Assembly: GCF_025766255.1 (NCBI RefSeq)
Contig: NW_026516664.1
Location: 124,001 to 188,000 of the forward strand
Direction: 5' to 3'
Length of the DNA stretch: 64,000 nucleotides
Origin: Zychaea mexicana
Taxonomy: Eukaryota; Mucoromycota; Mucoromycetes; Mucorales; Lichtheimiaceae
Numbering within the stretch: position 1 is the stretch's first letter; the number at the start of each line of letters is the position of its first letter. Below, piece by piece: positions 34,101 through 46,342 of the stretch. The position numbers were made by a program, and so were the translations under genes. A model generated the notes under the pieces. It was not told where the DNA came from. It saw nothing but the letters and a program-made list of their open reading frames with translations, and did not search any database.

Positions 34101-37100
34101 GTGGCGCTGTGTATGATTATTGTATTTCTCTGTGCTTTCATTATCTGGTTCCTGGTCTTTTTCGGCGAAATCGTGTGTCCTCATCAGGCCGTGTTCTCGG
34201 AAAGCGAGTTGCAGAGCTACAGCGAAAAGGAAAAGTCATATGTGTCAATCCGTGGCGAGGTGTTTGACCTGACCAATTACGCCCCACGCCACTATGTAAG
34301 CAACATTATTCCAACCGATACGGTGCTTGAATACGGTGGCACCGACGTCACCGACCTGTTCCCTGTTCAGGTGTCTGCCTTGTGCGAAGGCACCACTGGC
34401 TCCGTTTCCGAATACGTGTCGCTCAACTACCAGGTCAACTTGACGGACGACAATGCCCAATATCACGACTTCCGCTATTCTTCGGGCACCTATCAACCAG
34501 ATTGGTACTATCAGAAGATCACCATGCTGCGACAAAACTACAAACTGGGACACATGGGCTACGAACCAAAGGCCATCAGTGACCAGGCATCTAGCGAGAC
34601 CACAGTGCACGGTGTGCGCACGACGCGCAAGTGGGCTATCATTGACGAACACGTTTACGATTTGACGCAGTACGACATGGGCGGTCGCTATGTAGCTGCT
34701 CCTCCCAACGAACAAGCGCCTGGCAACATTGACCTCAACTTTATGGACCAGGCAGTGGTGAATCTGTTCCGACAGAAGAGCGGTGAGGACATTTCTGAAG
34801 ATTGGCGAAACCTGAACATGGATGCAGCGGCCAAACAGCGACAACTTGTGTGCTTGCGCAACCTGTTCTTTGTCGGTATGGTCGACGGGCGTAACTCGGC
34901 AAAGTGTCAGTTCTCGACGTACCTGCTGCTGATTGTGACCTGCTTGCTCTGTGCCGTCATTGTTTTCAAGTTCTTGGCCGCCTTCCGTCTTGGCAGCGCG
35001 CGTGTACCTGAAGAACTCGACAAGTTTATCATCACCCAAGTCACCTGTTACACCGAAGACGAGGAATCACTGCGGAAAACGATCGATTCGATTGCCACCT
35101 TGCGATACGACGACAAGCGCAAGCTTTTGTTTGTCATTTGCGACGGCATGATTGTCGGTAGTGGAAACGACAAGCCCACGCCACGAATTGTCTTGGATAT
35201 CCTGGGCGTCGATCCGCAAGTTGATCCCGAACCATTGTCGTTTGTTTCGGTCGGCGAAGGTCAAAAGCAGCACAACATGGGCAAGATTTACTCTGGTCTG
35301 TACGAAACATCCGGTCACGTCGTCCCCTATCTGGTCGTCGTCAAGTGCGGCAAGCCTACGGAGCGTTCCAAGCCCGGCAATCGAGGCAAGCGTGACTCGC
35401 AGTTGATCCTGATGCAGTTCTTGAACCGCGTCCACTTTGATGCGCCCATGACACCTTTGCAGCTCGAAATTTATCATCAAATGAAGAACGTCATTGGTGT
35501 CAGTCCGTCGCTCTACGAGTATGTGCTGATGGTGGATGCCGATACCGAAGTCATGCCCGACGGAATGACGTACCTGGCTTCGTCCATGGCGCACGACTCC
35601 AAGATCATTGGCGTTTGCGGTGAAACGAACCTGTCGAACGAAAAAGCGACGTGGACGACGATGATTCAAGTGTACGAGTACTTTATTTCCCATCACATGA
35701 TCAAGGCTTTCGAATCGCTGTTCTCGACTGTGACCTGTTTGCCCGGCTGTTTTACCATGTATCGTATCCGCACAGTGGATGGCAGGCGCCCATTGTTCTG
35801 CAGCAACGACATCATCAACGACTATCAAATTAACAAGGTCGACACGTTACACAAAAAGAATTTGCTGCATTTGGGTGAAGATCGATACCTGACGACGCTG
35901 CTGCTGAAGCACTTTCCCAACTTCAAGACCAAGTTTGCGGCCGATGCTCAATGCCAGACCAATGCTCCGGACATGTGGAGCGTGCTGGTGTCTCAACGTC
36001 GACGATGGATCAACTCTACGATCCACAACCTCGGCGAGCTGGCGTTCCTGCCCCGTCTGTGCGGTTTCTGCTGTTTCTCGATGCGTTTCATTGTCATGCT
36101 CGACCTTATCAGTACCTTGGTGATGCCAGCCATCGTTGGCTACCTCGGCTACCTGATCTACAAACTGACCCAGCTTGAAAACACGGTGCCGTACCTTACT
36201 ATCATTGTGTTGGCTGGTACCTACGGCTTGCAGGCTTTATTGTTTATTGTTAAGCGACGATGGGAGTACATTCTGTGGATGTTGGTGTCGATTCTGGCCA
36301 TTCCGGTGTTTTGGTTCTACATTCCTCTGTATTCGTACTGGCACTTTGATGACTTCTCGTGGGGTAACACGCGTGTGGTCGTAGGTGAGAAGGGCAAGAA
36401 GATCCAGACTGTTGACGAGGGCGAGTTTGATCCAAAGTCGATTCCAACCATGACCTGGTCGCAGTACGAAAAGATGCTTCTGGCGGATGACTACTGGAGC
36501 GACGGTATGTCTCAAGGCAGCAGCAGTCGAAGCAGCTTCACACATCGCAGCCGCGCAAGAGGTGCCAGTGGTGCTGCTACGCCAATGAACGAAAGTGTGT
36601 ATGGCGGCGCACCGATGAACGACACTATGAGCATGTATACCCACAGCATGATGATGAACAATAACAGTCCAAGCAACAACAACAACATCAACAATCCACC
36701 GTCTCAAGCGGGCTTTTATGCAGACGGAAATAGCGTCATGATGCCTTCGTCTGCATCGATACCCATGATGCCGTACACCACGTCACAGCCGCACATGCGT
36801 TCGTCGATGGTTTCGCAGCAGATGCCTCAGCAGCGGCCGTCCATGATGGCGTCGTCGTCATCGTTCATGATGCAGCCACCTCCTCCTCCGGCGTCCGTGC
36901 ACGGAAGCAGTCAATCGCTCCTGATGGAAGACTTCAACAACTACAGCGGACCGTCGAACGAGGAGATTTTGGCCGAGGTGAAGCAGATCCTTGCGGCGGC
37001 AGACTTGACCAAGGTGACCAAGAAGCAGGTCCGTGAGGAGTTGCAGGCGGTGTTTGGAGTCTCCATGGCGGGCCGAAAGGACTATATTAATGCATGCATT

Positions 37101-37127
37101 GAAAATGTACTACAAGGGCGCATGTAA
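31125..37127 (+). CDS. class V-type chitin synthase with N-terminal myosin motor domain
   Basis: This is a plasma-membrane enzyme polymerising UDP-GlcNAc into chitin, with a myosin-like head that tethers or delivers it along actin to hyphal tips. Three exons (31125-31450, 31583-33398, 33468-37127) encode 1,933 residues. The myosin part has a P-loop (GESGSGKT, spanning intron 1), switch I (NKDASRYG), a modified switch II (VDLPGY rather than the usual DxxGF), and KIFLGDAAW at its end. Two or more TM segments follow, around residues 890-940 (FLCAFIIWFLVFFGEIV). A cytochrome b5-like region (VSIRGEVFDLTNYAPRHY, and WAIIDEHVYDLTQYD) comes next. The catalytic GT2 domain has ITQVTCYTEDEES, VDADTEVMPDG, the EDRYLTTLLL motif and QRRRWINS. 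C-terminal TM helices, a Met/Ser/Asn-rich linker and a DEK-C domain (EEILAEVKQIL...) end the protein. Both motor and synthase catalytic motifs look intact. Confidence 0.95.
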
Positions 37128-37321
37128 CATTCTTCTTCCTCTTCCTCTTCTTCCTTTATACTAGTTTTCCCTTCATTCTTTCTCCCTTTTGTGTATTTAT
37201 TCTTCTTCTTCTTCTTCCTTGTTCATCTCTCTCTCTTCGCTCTCACTTACTCAATTCACTCAAGCACGACGTATCTCATCACATATACTATTAAAAATCA
37301 CTTTTCTTTTATTGAGACCAT

Positions 37322-38327
37322 CTATGTGACGTCTACGGGCAAGCCTCCTCGGAAAGCGCTTGGCGACAAGCGTCGTGATTTCTTCTTTTGCTGGTCCTGG
37401 TCTTGATCTTGTGGGACAGTGAGGACTTGGACTTGGTGCTGGTCGTCGTTGTCATGTTCGTTCTCAGAGTCACCCGGTGAGGGTGGCTGGGAACGGGTAA
37501 GCTTAATATGTCGCGTGGCAACACGATCTGCCTGTCGAGCATCATGAGTGATCCAAATGCAAGCAAACTTCTTCAACGTTTCTTCGACTTTCCCTGCCGA
37601 GTCCGGATCCAATGCCGATGTGGGTTCTTTTAAGAAGGATACCTGGGATCATTAGTATCTCTCTTTCTTTGTTCTTCATAAACAAAAATAGTAGCTACCA
37701 TCCAATAAGAGAACATCCGGCTTAAAGGCCAAGGCGATGGCCAGTGCACAGCGCTGCATCTCGCCACCAGACAAGTTACTCCACTTTTCGGTAAAGTGCG
37801 ACTCGGACAGGTTCCAGCTCATGCCGATCTGGACAGGGTCGCCGATGTGCTGCTTGGCCGTTTGGCTCGAGTATTTCTTGACAATCTTGAACAAGTCCAA
37901 AGGACAGCCCGGATGGGCGGTAGGCCGTTGAGGAATGTACATGACACGTGAGCGCCACACTGGGATCCCATACTCGGACGGTTTTTTGCCTCGCAGCTTG
38001 CTGTAGCCGCCCGTATAGGGGACTAGCTCGGCCAAGCATTTTAACAAGGTTGTCTTGCTATAGCAGTGTACCGTACCATCAACAGCAGATGATGGAGGAA
38101 GATATTACAAGGGGAAAAAGAAAGATGTGAGCCTATTTTGCAGACAGAGTGGGAAAAAAAGTCTTTTTAGGAAAGAGTACGGATGATGGTTACCCAGTGC
38201 CGCTGGGACCTTGCAAGGCCAATATCTCGCGCTGGTTTAGTTCAAAGTCGATATCCTTAAACAGCCATCGACCGCCGTCTTCGAGGCGCATCGATATGCC
38301 GTGTGCTTCAAACAGAGGCCGACCCAT
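37322..38327 (-). CDS. single-domain ABC ATPase, FetA/YbbL-like
   Basis: This is an ATP-binding cassette subunit without membrane segments. Three exons: about 38193-38327 (MGRPLFEAHGIS to ALQGPSGTG), about 37700-38054 (KTTLLKCLAELVPYTGGY to DVLLLD) and 37322 to about 37640 (SALDPDSAGKVEETL onward). The Walker A motif GPSGTGKTT is split by intron 1. Signature LSGGEMQRCALA, Walker B VLLLDEPTSALD split by intron 2, and a H-loop (IWITHDARQ) are all present, so it should be catalytic. The closest match in my knowledge is bacterial FetA/YbbL, which pairs with the FetB/YbbM (UPF0014) permease in iron export; plant STAR1/ALS-type half-transporters have the same architecture. A charged, Gln/Asp-rich C-terminal tail of about 60 residues is additional. 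The partner permease is not in this window. Confidence 0.85.
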
Positions 38328-38657
38328 GCGTGCTCAGTTACTTTGAAGGAAGAAGAAGAGAAGAAAAAGAAGGTGCGGACTATTATTATTCGACGAAACA
38401 TGGTGTGCTGCCTGCTATTAAGTGCCGGTTTCTCCTTTGCAAGCAAGCAGGCCAAGCAAACAATGGGAGAAGGGAGAGTTGGATTGGGAAGGTGGGGGGG
38501 GGGGGTGGGTGGAGGGGGAGGGAAGAGAGAGAGAGGGAGGGGAGGGTGTCACTTTCCGTTTTCGATCACTTTTTCTCTGGCCTTGTTTTCCCTTCTGCAC
38601 AGCAGCAGTCAGCACTTAACACACCCGCAAAGAGAGAGAGAGAGAGAGAGAGCCAAC

Positions 38658-38697
<40 letters not shown>

Positions 38698-38834
38698 ATA
38701 ACACTCTTTTCTTATTTTTTTGCCTTTTCCTTTTTCTTTGCAGCTCTTCCTGCTTGCTCTCTCTCTCTTTTTTCCACTCTTGCGCTGCCTCATCTTCCTC
38801 TGTCAATCAACCTGCATTCACTCATTGAAAATCC
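38328..38834. other. low-complexity divergent promoter region
   Basis: This spacer between two divergent genes is largely simple sequence: a G-run within GGTGG (about 38491-38520), GAGAGAGGGAGGG, (AG)n at about 38630-38652, and (AC)n of over 30 bases at about 38660-38693. Polypyrimidine tracts follow up to the kinase ATG. No coding region is supported; frames across it are artefacts of the repeats. Confidence 0.7.
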
Positions 38835-40988
38835 ATGTGTGCTCTTCCAATCGCAGCAATGCTGCCAACGACTGCAACAACAACAACAACGACAACAACA
38901 ACGACAAGGCGACGGGGCGTAAACTGGCACACGACGTTCTACAAGACTGCGGGCTATCCCAAAGAAGTGATCGTGATTGAAGACAGTCCTCCGTTGCCGC
39001 CAGCACAGTGCACGCGCTCCAAGCGGAAGCGTCTTCAAGAGGAGCCGGTGGCAAGCAAAAGACGAGTGCAAGGTTGGTTGGGTTCTTCCTATTGTTACAT
39101 AAATTTTTACCGCGGGTTTTATTTTCGTTTTGGTGGTTGCTGCTTTCAATCAACCCTTTTGCTAAGACCCAAACGCTAATTCGCTCCCCTTAAAACCCAA
39201 CAACCACCACCACCACCACCGAACGCAACCTACTAGCCGAGCCACCACCGGCCGCCAGTCTCAAGGTAAGCTGCAGACTGTCTTTCCAATCAACACAGGA
39301 CCCTGCTCATTCCCTTCCCCCCTCCCTCCACCCCTCCTACACACAGACTAACCAAGTCGGTTTAAAAGTACCCATGCGTCGTCGATAAAGACGGCCATCT
39401 TGTCTTCCGGGCCAATTATGTCCTCAAGGGCCGATGTAAGTCTTTTCCCATGGTTACCTGTCGGATGGCTTTTTGAGTGGGTGACGTGGTGTTCTTGATT
39501 GAAGTTCGTCTCTCCTTTATTCCGGGTAACCCCACACAGCACACACCATCCCACTCACTAAAACCCTAACCCTACCCCCCCCCCTTTTCCCATGCAAAAT
39601 ATTCCAGACAAGGCCGTGGCTGAACTGGGCAAAGGCACCTTTGGCCAGGTGTTCAAATGCAAAGATTTGCTCTTTGGCAACTATGTAGCCGTCAAGGTCA
39701 TCCGCGCGATTCCAAAGTACCGCGAGGCCAGCAAGATCGAAATCCGTGTCCTTGAAACACTCAAGGAACATGATCCCACCAACCAGTAGTAAGTGCACCA
39801 TCTTGTTGTTACTGCTCTTGTTTGATATTCACACTTGCATTTCGCATATCGTTTTAGTCAGTGCATCCAGCTCCATTCTACGTTCACCCATTATGATCAT
39901 GTCTGCATGGTCTTTGATATGCTCGACCAGTCCGTCTTTGATTTCCTCAAGTTCAACAATTTCCATCCGTTCCCACTGGCCCACGTGCAAGACATGGCCC
40001 GTCAGATTTTGCGCAGTGTTGCATGTAAGCCTTTGCCTTCCTTCCATTGCTGCTGCTATCTACTGTCTACATCGAATAAAAAGACTTACCAACTACTTTG
40101 AAGATATGCACGGACAAAATCTAGTCCATACCGATCTAAAGCCAGAAAATATCATGCTGGTCAATAGCGCCAGTCGGACCACTTCTGTGCGAACCATTGA
40201 AAATGGCAAAGCACAGGTTAGCTAGAACATAAAGAAAAAGAACTTGTCGGGAATACTCACACAGACTTCTTCTACTACTGCTAAATAGAAATGGGACAAA
40301 CAAGTACTCCTCAACACAGAAATCCAGCTGATTGACTTTGGCTCAGCCACGTTTGAGGACGAATATCATTCATCCATCGTCTCAACACGCCACTATCGCG
40401 CACCAGAGATCATCCTGGGCACCGGCTGGTCCTACCCATGCGACATCTGGTCCATCGGCTGTGTCCTTGTCGAGCTCTTTACTGGCGATGCCCTCTTCCA
40501 AACACACGAAAACCTGGAGCACCTGGCCATGATGGAGGTTGTCCTGGGCAAAATTCCAGTGCATATCATCCGAAATGCAAGTTCAGACGCCAAAAAGTAC
40601 TTTTCCAATGGCCGCACACGATACCCTGACAAAACCACAAGTGTCAAATCTCGCGAATATTTTGCAGAGACAAAGCCTCTTGCTGTAAGTAGGCGCTAAT
40701 TCTAGTTGCGCCGCACTGACATTTTGTTCATGTGTGTGTGTGTGTAGGCTGCTGTTGACAACTAACAATGAACCGCCGAATTTATTTTAGGAAAAAATAT
40801 CACCCACGACACAGTACAATCGGCTATTTCTAGACCTGTTGCGTAAAATGCTCATGTACGACCCTAAAAAGCGCATCACTCCAGGGCAAGCGCTTAACCA
40901 TCCATTCTTACACACCCGTTTCGACGACTTTGGACATGTTGAGGAGCCTACGCCTCCACTTTCGTCTGCAGAAGATTCACAAAACTGA
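38835..40988 (+). CDS. lkh1: LAMMER dual-specificity protein kinase (CLK/Kns1/Lkh1 family)
   Basis: LAMMER kinases phosphorylate SR proteins and regulators of growth, flocculation and stress responses in fungi. About eight exons. The N-terminus (from 38835, [13 protein letters not shown]) is Thr-rich with a short basic run (KRKRLQEE). [19 protein letters not shown] pre-kinase segment comes next. Kinase motifs in order: [10 protein letters not shown] (Gly loop), VAVKVIRAI (catalytic Lys), [13 protein letters not shown] (catalytic loop), IDFGSATF (DFG), [13 protein letters not shown] (activation segment/APE), then [12 protein letters not shown], which is the defining LAMMER motif. [13 protein letters not shown] ending ([17 protein letters not shown]) closes the domain and the stop is at 40986-40988. 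The first two introns are placed approximately. Catalytic residues are intact. Confidence 0.93.
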
Positions 40989-41379
40989 GAAGAAGAAGCA
41001 TGATCCTTTTAGCCTCCCCACCTCCTCATCATCATCACTTACTAGTCGTATTTACTTTACGCTGACGAAGAAAAAAAGAGAGAGAGAGACCCATCGCTTT
41101 TGTTTTTTTTTTCTATCCAACGCACTGCTGTACATTCACACACACAAACACACACACATGTACACATACGCGCGAACACACACACAAGAGTACGCATTAT
41201 ATACTTCCATCACCATCATCATCCATCCGTCGTGCATTTGATGATACGCACACCAAGTGTGGCGTACTTGTTACTGCTGCTTCTTGTTGTGGTGATAAAT
41301 AGTGTGGCTGATAGCGAAATTGTAACAACCTTTCTTAATGCAGCGGCGCCTTTTCGTGCAGTGTTGCAACCGACTGTTC
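40989..41379. other. short intergenic region with CA-rich simple sequence
   Basis: This contains the LAMMER kinase 3' end and the upstream region of the aminotransferase gene. An AC/CACA-rich stretch lies at about 41135-41190 and a CATCATCAC run at about 41208-41225. A 56-codon hydrophobic frame starting at 41241 is not coding, because its phase does not fit the next exon. Confidence 0.6.
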
Positions 41380-42917
41380 ATGGCTTCTACCAAAATCTCG
41401 AGCCGTGAGTTCCTATTTTTTTTTTCCTTGCATTTGTAAAAAAAGAAAACCCACTGCATTTCTAATTGGACAAACATCCCCACATTCTAAACTAAACACT
41501 TTCTTTTTTCTCTTCCCTTGACGCCTGAAAAACTCGCCACCGGAAAATATATAGTCACTGTGGAACAGACGAACCCTTTGGAAGTAGGCAAACAAGCCAA
41601 ATATGTCATTCGACACGCCGAGAATATGAATGGCAACGATTTCATCTTGTCTTTTCCACGAGGTAAGAAAAAGAAGAAAAAGAAACTCAAACTACATCTA
41701 ATGGTGTTGTTGTATCCCACAATAAAACAGGCGCTTACACCGGTATGCGAACAGTTCAAAAAACAGCTGTGGTTGAACTTTTGTCGCATTTGAAACGGTT
41801 AAGCAGTTCGCTTTCGCTAATGAAGTTTGTGCCTGAAAACAACAACGACAGCGCTAATGGTACCGAGCCCAAACATGTAAGCAGCGAGCTATCGTCGTTT
41901 CGTGACCCGTTGAAGCTCGAGGAAAAGCTTGTGCCACTGCTAAAAGAAGGTCTGTCGTCCTTCAAGCATGGCGAGCAAGAGACTAAGATCACGATCATTA
42001 TTGCCTACTCTCACGAGGTAAAAATATCTAAAAGGATAATTCCTCCCTGTCTCTGTCTCTGTGTGCTTGTTTGCTAAGAGAATTCACTTGACTGTTATTA
42101 TGAACCTGTAGCAAGGGAAACCATGCTTTGCCGCACAATTCTTGCCATTGGCGGCACCCGTACAACAACGGGTCAAAGTGAAAGTGGAAAACAAGACACG
42201 TAATACGCCTGTAGTGAAGGATTCTCAATGGGTCAGGTATATAAAAAGAATACTACCTATGGGGAGAGGAAGTGTGGGTAATGACACCAATTTTTGCATA
42301 GGGAACGAGCTGGACTGGAAAAGAGCAAAGCACAGGATGTCAATGAAGTCGTGCTGACCGACGATACCGGGAACTTGTACGAAGGCATGTCGTCCAATTT
42401 CTTTGCAGTCAAGACAGACGAGCGTGGCAAGGCCGTGGTAATGTGTGCACCCCTTGAACATGTGCTGCTAGGCACGGTCATGAAAATCGTAATGAGTGTC
42501 TGTGAAAAGCACCACATTCCGATCGAGTGGCGTTTCCCGCAGATTGCGGACGCACGGGCCAACAAATGGCAAGGCTGTTTTATAACCAGTTGAGTTTCCC
42601 AACTCTCAAATCGAGAAAGTATCTCCATTACATGCAATAACAGGCTAATTTCTTCTTCGTTGTTTAGGTACTTCACGATTGCTGTTGCCCATTGAAGGTC
42701 TTTATTTCAATGATGGAAGGTTAGTTAGAAAAACCGGGGGGGGGGGGTAAGGGAGGATGTTAAAAAGAGTGGAGAGTAGGGCAGGAGGAGACAACTAAAC
42801 CGGATGTGTCGTAGTGCACCAATTCTTTTTCCGGAAGCATCCGAAACCATTGAATTCTTAAGGCATCAAGTGCAGCAAGAAATATACAAAAGTGCATACA
42901 AGATTTGCCAAGGATAA
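41380..42917 (+). CDS. class IV PLP-dependent aminotransferase, plant-like D-amino-acid/branched-chain type
   Basis: Fold-type IV aminotransferases use pyridoxal phosphate to move amino groups; substrates include branched-chain or D-amino acids and aminodeoxychorismate. Seven exons join in phase: 41380-41404 (MASTKISS), 41555-41662, 41731-42017, 42112-42236, 42302-42588, 42668-42719 and 42815-42917. PGAYT-like FPRGAYTGMRTV resembles the plant proteins annotated as D-aminoacid aminotransferase-like. The PLP-site region reads DVNEVVLTDDTGNLYEGMSSNFFAV (Glu and Ser-Asn phosphate contacts), then HVLLGTVMKIV. The catalytic Lys expected in the central strand is not obvious to me; VRERAGLEKSKA contains candidate Lys residues. 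The start at 41380 was chosen because only this ATG gives the phase needed at 41555. The substrate is unknown. Confidence 0.85.
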
Positions 42918-42961
42918 AAAAGGCACATCTATACAACAGCAGCCATGTTCTAATTACATCA

Positions 42962-43327
42962 TTATGACGTCGTTGTCGTGCGACGCAAATCAAATTCAAT
43001 TATGAAAATCACCTCCTCCGTTGTAGATATTTTCGCATAATAGCGCAGCGGCTGTCCGTCCCAATATTTGAGAACGTCCATCTCGAATCCAGGCACTTTG
43101 ACAGTACACTTGTTGAAATCAATGTATGGGTTCGAGAACTGCATGTTCCATACTTGATTTGGGCCAACATCAACTGCCTTGCGGTTTTGTGGATACTTGA
43201 AGAACGCACGACGGTCTTCGGGTGTTTTAAGGTCCATGGACAATGCAGTGATATTTTCTTGAACAGACTCACCATTGGGTGATGGCCAAGTTACCGTTGT
43301 TGTTGCTGTGTTTTCTTCTTCTTTCCG

Positions 43328-43358
<31 letters not shown>

Positions 43359-43804
43359 CCTGGTAATGACAATGAGGAGTATGGTTCAACCTGGATCTGG
43401 TTCATTGTGATAATGAGAGGACTGAATGCATACGGTTTTGGATCCTTTAAATTAGCCTGTAAACCGGGATCCCACCATTGTGCAAATTTGAGCAACAAGG
43501 AGCTGCCAAAGGGGAGTTGCAACGGTCGTTCAAACTGGTTACCGAATTGAATATCGTCAGCGGTGATACAAGGCTGTTCTAGAAGAAACCGACCACAGAT
43601 CTGTATGCAGAACAAATCTGTGTTGTTTTCGTCGTCAAAGTATTTGCTGTGGGGTGCGTCTGGGTAATCGCGTATACGTGCTGTAATGTAGCCGTCAAAC
43701 TTGTCGGTTTGGATCCGTCCAGGATGGGCATCGTCATTGATTGTAATAGGTTTGAGTGTGTCCAGCGATGCACCTATACGGACGGTAAGATCGAGGTTGC
43801 TCAT
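42962..43804 (-). CDS. DUF1769-like conserved fungal protein
   Basis: A single-exon frame of 280 residues. FDGYITARIRDY, PHSKYFDDENNTDLFCIQICGRFL, and PLQLPFGSSLLLKFAQWWDP followed by DPKPYAFSPLIITMNQI fit the fungal family described as DUF1769 (function unknown; a beta-rich, possibly lipid-binding-like domain, although that is speculation). The final part (NRKAVDVGPNQVWNMQFSN, IDFNKCTVKVPGFEMDVLKYWDGQP) is also typical. An insertion of ten Gln, encoded by CAA repeats (about 43329-43360), sits between the two halves. The stop lies 45 bp from the stop of the convergent aminotransferase, so the two 3' UTRs must overlap. Confidence 0.8.
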
Positions 43805-46334
43805 ACTATTTTACTGAATTATATTTGTAGGAAGAAGAAAATCAAGAGAGACGTGAAAGGAGTAATACGTCATGTTGTTCCATGTTTCTTTGTCCTATTT
43901 GCTAGAAAGTGGACTTATTTACTATTATGCAGACATTTTACTGTTAAACCCCGACGACCTTTGTGATGTGCTGAAATGGATCAGTGTGCATAACTCACCT
44001 CTCTCACCACCGGGACAACAGTGGAGTCATTTGGCTCTTGCCTAATCTCGAGCCTAAATAACAGCAAAGACATATCTATTAATTTGGCTTCTGGCAACTG
44101 AATCGATGATGACAATGAGAAAGAGTTTACGATCTCCCAACTCGCACGTGATCTGTAATGTTATTGTGCCTATAACTAGACTAAAATGCACAAACTGAAG
44201 CCGATCATAATCTGAGTAATAACAAAGAATCTATTGCGTTATCCTAAAAAGCACCATTATAAATTTACTGCAGTAAGATACTGTAGCAGCCATGTACGCA
44301 GGTAATCGTCACTAAAAATACAAAGTATATACGCAGGCTGAATTTAGATATATCATTCTAAATAGAATATCCAGATTAACAACAAAAGCATGCTGTGCCA
44401 AGTTCTAGATTTTTTGACAATAGATATCGATTGAACCCCGGTCTTCGGCAACACTGTCATCACTTGATAAGTTTGATAAACTGGATGTACAAAGATAAAT
44501 CGACCCAAAATGAGTTACGGCAGCTGTCAAACTTGCTGTTTTTGAATTCGGTGTATCATAAATGTACGGAGCCTCTGAGCTAAAGTTCATTACACTGCTC
44601 GCGTGTTGCCCTTATTCGACTTCTATGCTCTTATTACTGTATTTATCTTGTTTGTAATCTAGTACTGTATGCATATAGGTTAATTGGATATCATATTGTA
44701 CAAAGGATAACGATTAATTCATAAATCAAAAAACAACTTTCGCTTCACCCATTCGTTTTTAGGATTGATTTTTCAAACACTTATATTAAGAACACTCCAC
44801 GGCCTCCACCACCGAACTACATACAGACGACCCCTTTTACTTTCAACCCCGTTAGCTTTGACCCCTCGCTATGATATCTTCAAGTTTGTTGGAGTTATCA
44901 AACAAACAAGATTAGCAAGGATTACAAGTTGTTAACGCCTACCTTCAACCCTCACTAATTTCACACAAAATTTAGAATTGCGCGCTATGTAATTAACGAG
45001 GATCTACTGTGCTTGAGTATAGCAACCTAGGTCTCTTGGCAATAATTAAGATAAATTGCATACATCAGTTTGACGAAAAGCCACTGGTTGTGAGCCTATT
45101 TGGATATGCTCGTATCATACGATGATAATTCTTGCAACACATCAAGCATTTTAGATAGAGTGGAATCCAGGAAATAACAAATAATGAAGTGGGCTCCTTA
45201 AGGCTTTTTTTCTCTTTTATCTTTTTTGCAGAGACCGGCTAAATACTTTTTCTTTAAAACATATGATACTCCCTTTCACTTTTGTATCAAATACAGTATC
45301 AGGAGAAGCTACGGCACATTTATAACTCACAGTTGCTGATAATGATACTACTATCTAGTGAGAACTATACACAAGTTGACCCTTAGTAACATCGGAAGCG
45401 CAAAATTGACGAATATAACTCACTACATATGTATGTATACTACACATGTATCGCAGAACCATGCTGTTGTGATGTAGTAGGAGTAATATGCTAATTACAT
45501 GGTCTATATGTAATCCCATCACATATTCTAACTTACTCTCTTTTATAATGTCTCCTGCCCATAATTAATATGTAAGCATTTTAGTGGTCTCGAATGATGA
45601 TTCTTTTCATTAAGGGAGTATGTAACATAGTGGTAGTTCAAGCAAAAGTAATGAAAACTACGTTGCGCTACCTTTATTTTACGTGTATGTATGCATATTT
45701 TGATCTTGTGTGGTGGCGTTCGGCGCGCCGATGTGACCTATTAGTGAACTACCCTTCGTAACAGATGCTTTTGTTGTTTTGCATGTCACTTTTTTATTTT
45801 GGTGTGCGATTTAATTGGGTACATTTAATTTATTGTATAAAGTATAAAGTAATAATGATAATAATAGTAGATAGAAATGACCACTACTAGGGATTAGTAC
45901 GTACTCATCTCCAGTCCTATAAATGATACAGTAGTCAGTTCTGAATCGCGGTAATGATAGCCCTTGTTCTTCTTTCACAATTCTCACAAAGTCCTTCAAT
46001 TGCGGTGCTCTTCTATATCTCTTCATTTCGTGAGACTGGTGTGTAGTTGCTTTTATTTTCCTGTTGTGAGGGGAGCCAAAAGGTTTTTGTGTGACCTACA
46101 GATCACTAGTGTCCCGCCTTTCGTTAATTTTGACATTTACATACGACATAAGTGAGTCTCTCACTGTGGTTACTTAGTCTATCATTGCCATTCTCATTGA
46201 CAAACATTATCGTTTTGTAATAGGAATACGAAAGGCGTTGCCTTGTGGTAGAACTACCCATAATAAGTATATCATTTCAAGCACGAAGGCATGTGAAGGC
46301 GATTTAAGGCTTTTTACATGTTGGGGCGCTCATA
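43805..46334. other. AT-rich intergenic region
   Basis: About 2.5 kb without a gene I can support. The frames are short and motif-free. A tRNA T-arm-like stretch at about 44428-44440 (reverse strand) lacks the other arms. Otherwise I see only AT-rich spacer. Confidence 0.4.
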
Positions 46335-46342
46335 TAACTATT
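46335..46342. repeat. target-site duplication, left copy (TAACTATT)
   Basis: The 8 bp TAACTATT directly abuts the left terminal inverted repeat and is repeated exactly at 47091-47098, directly after the right one. This is the footprint of a cut-and-paste DNA transposon insertion. Confidence 0.85.

Noticed and set aside
38630..38693. AG/AC dinucleotide tract as a regulatory or Z-DNA element
   Set aside because: Simple-sequence repeats are common in this genome's promoters, and nothing specific supports a function here.
39555..39580. CCCTAACCCTA followed by a C-run
   Set aside because: It sits in an intron of the LAMMER kinase gene and has only two units, so no telomeric relic is supported.
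41241..41408. Hydrophobic, signal-peptide-like N-terminus for the aminotransferase
   Set aside because: Its frame ends at the donor in phase 2, whereas the next exon needs phase 1. The ATG at 41380 in another frame fits exactly.
44395..44600. tRNA-like T-arm (GGGGTTCAATCG on the reverse strand)
   Set aside because: The flanking bases do not pair as a T stem and no D or anticodon arm is found at the right distance.
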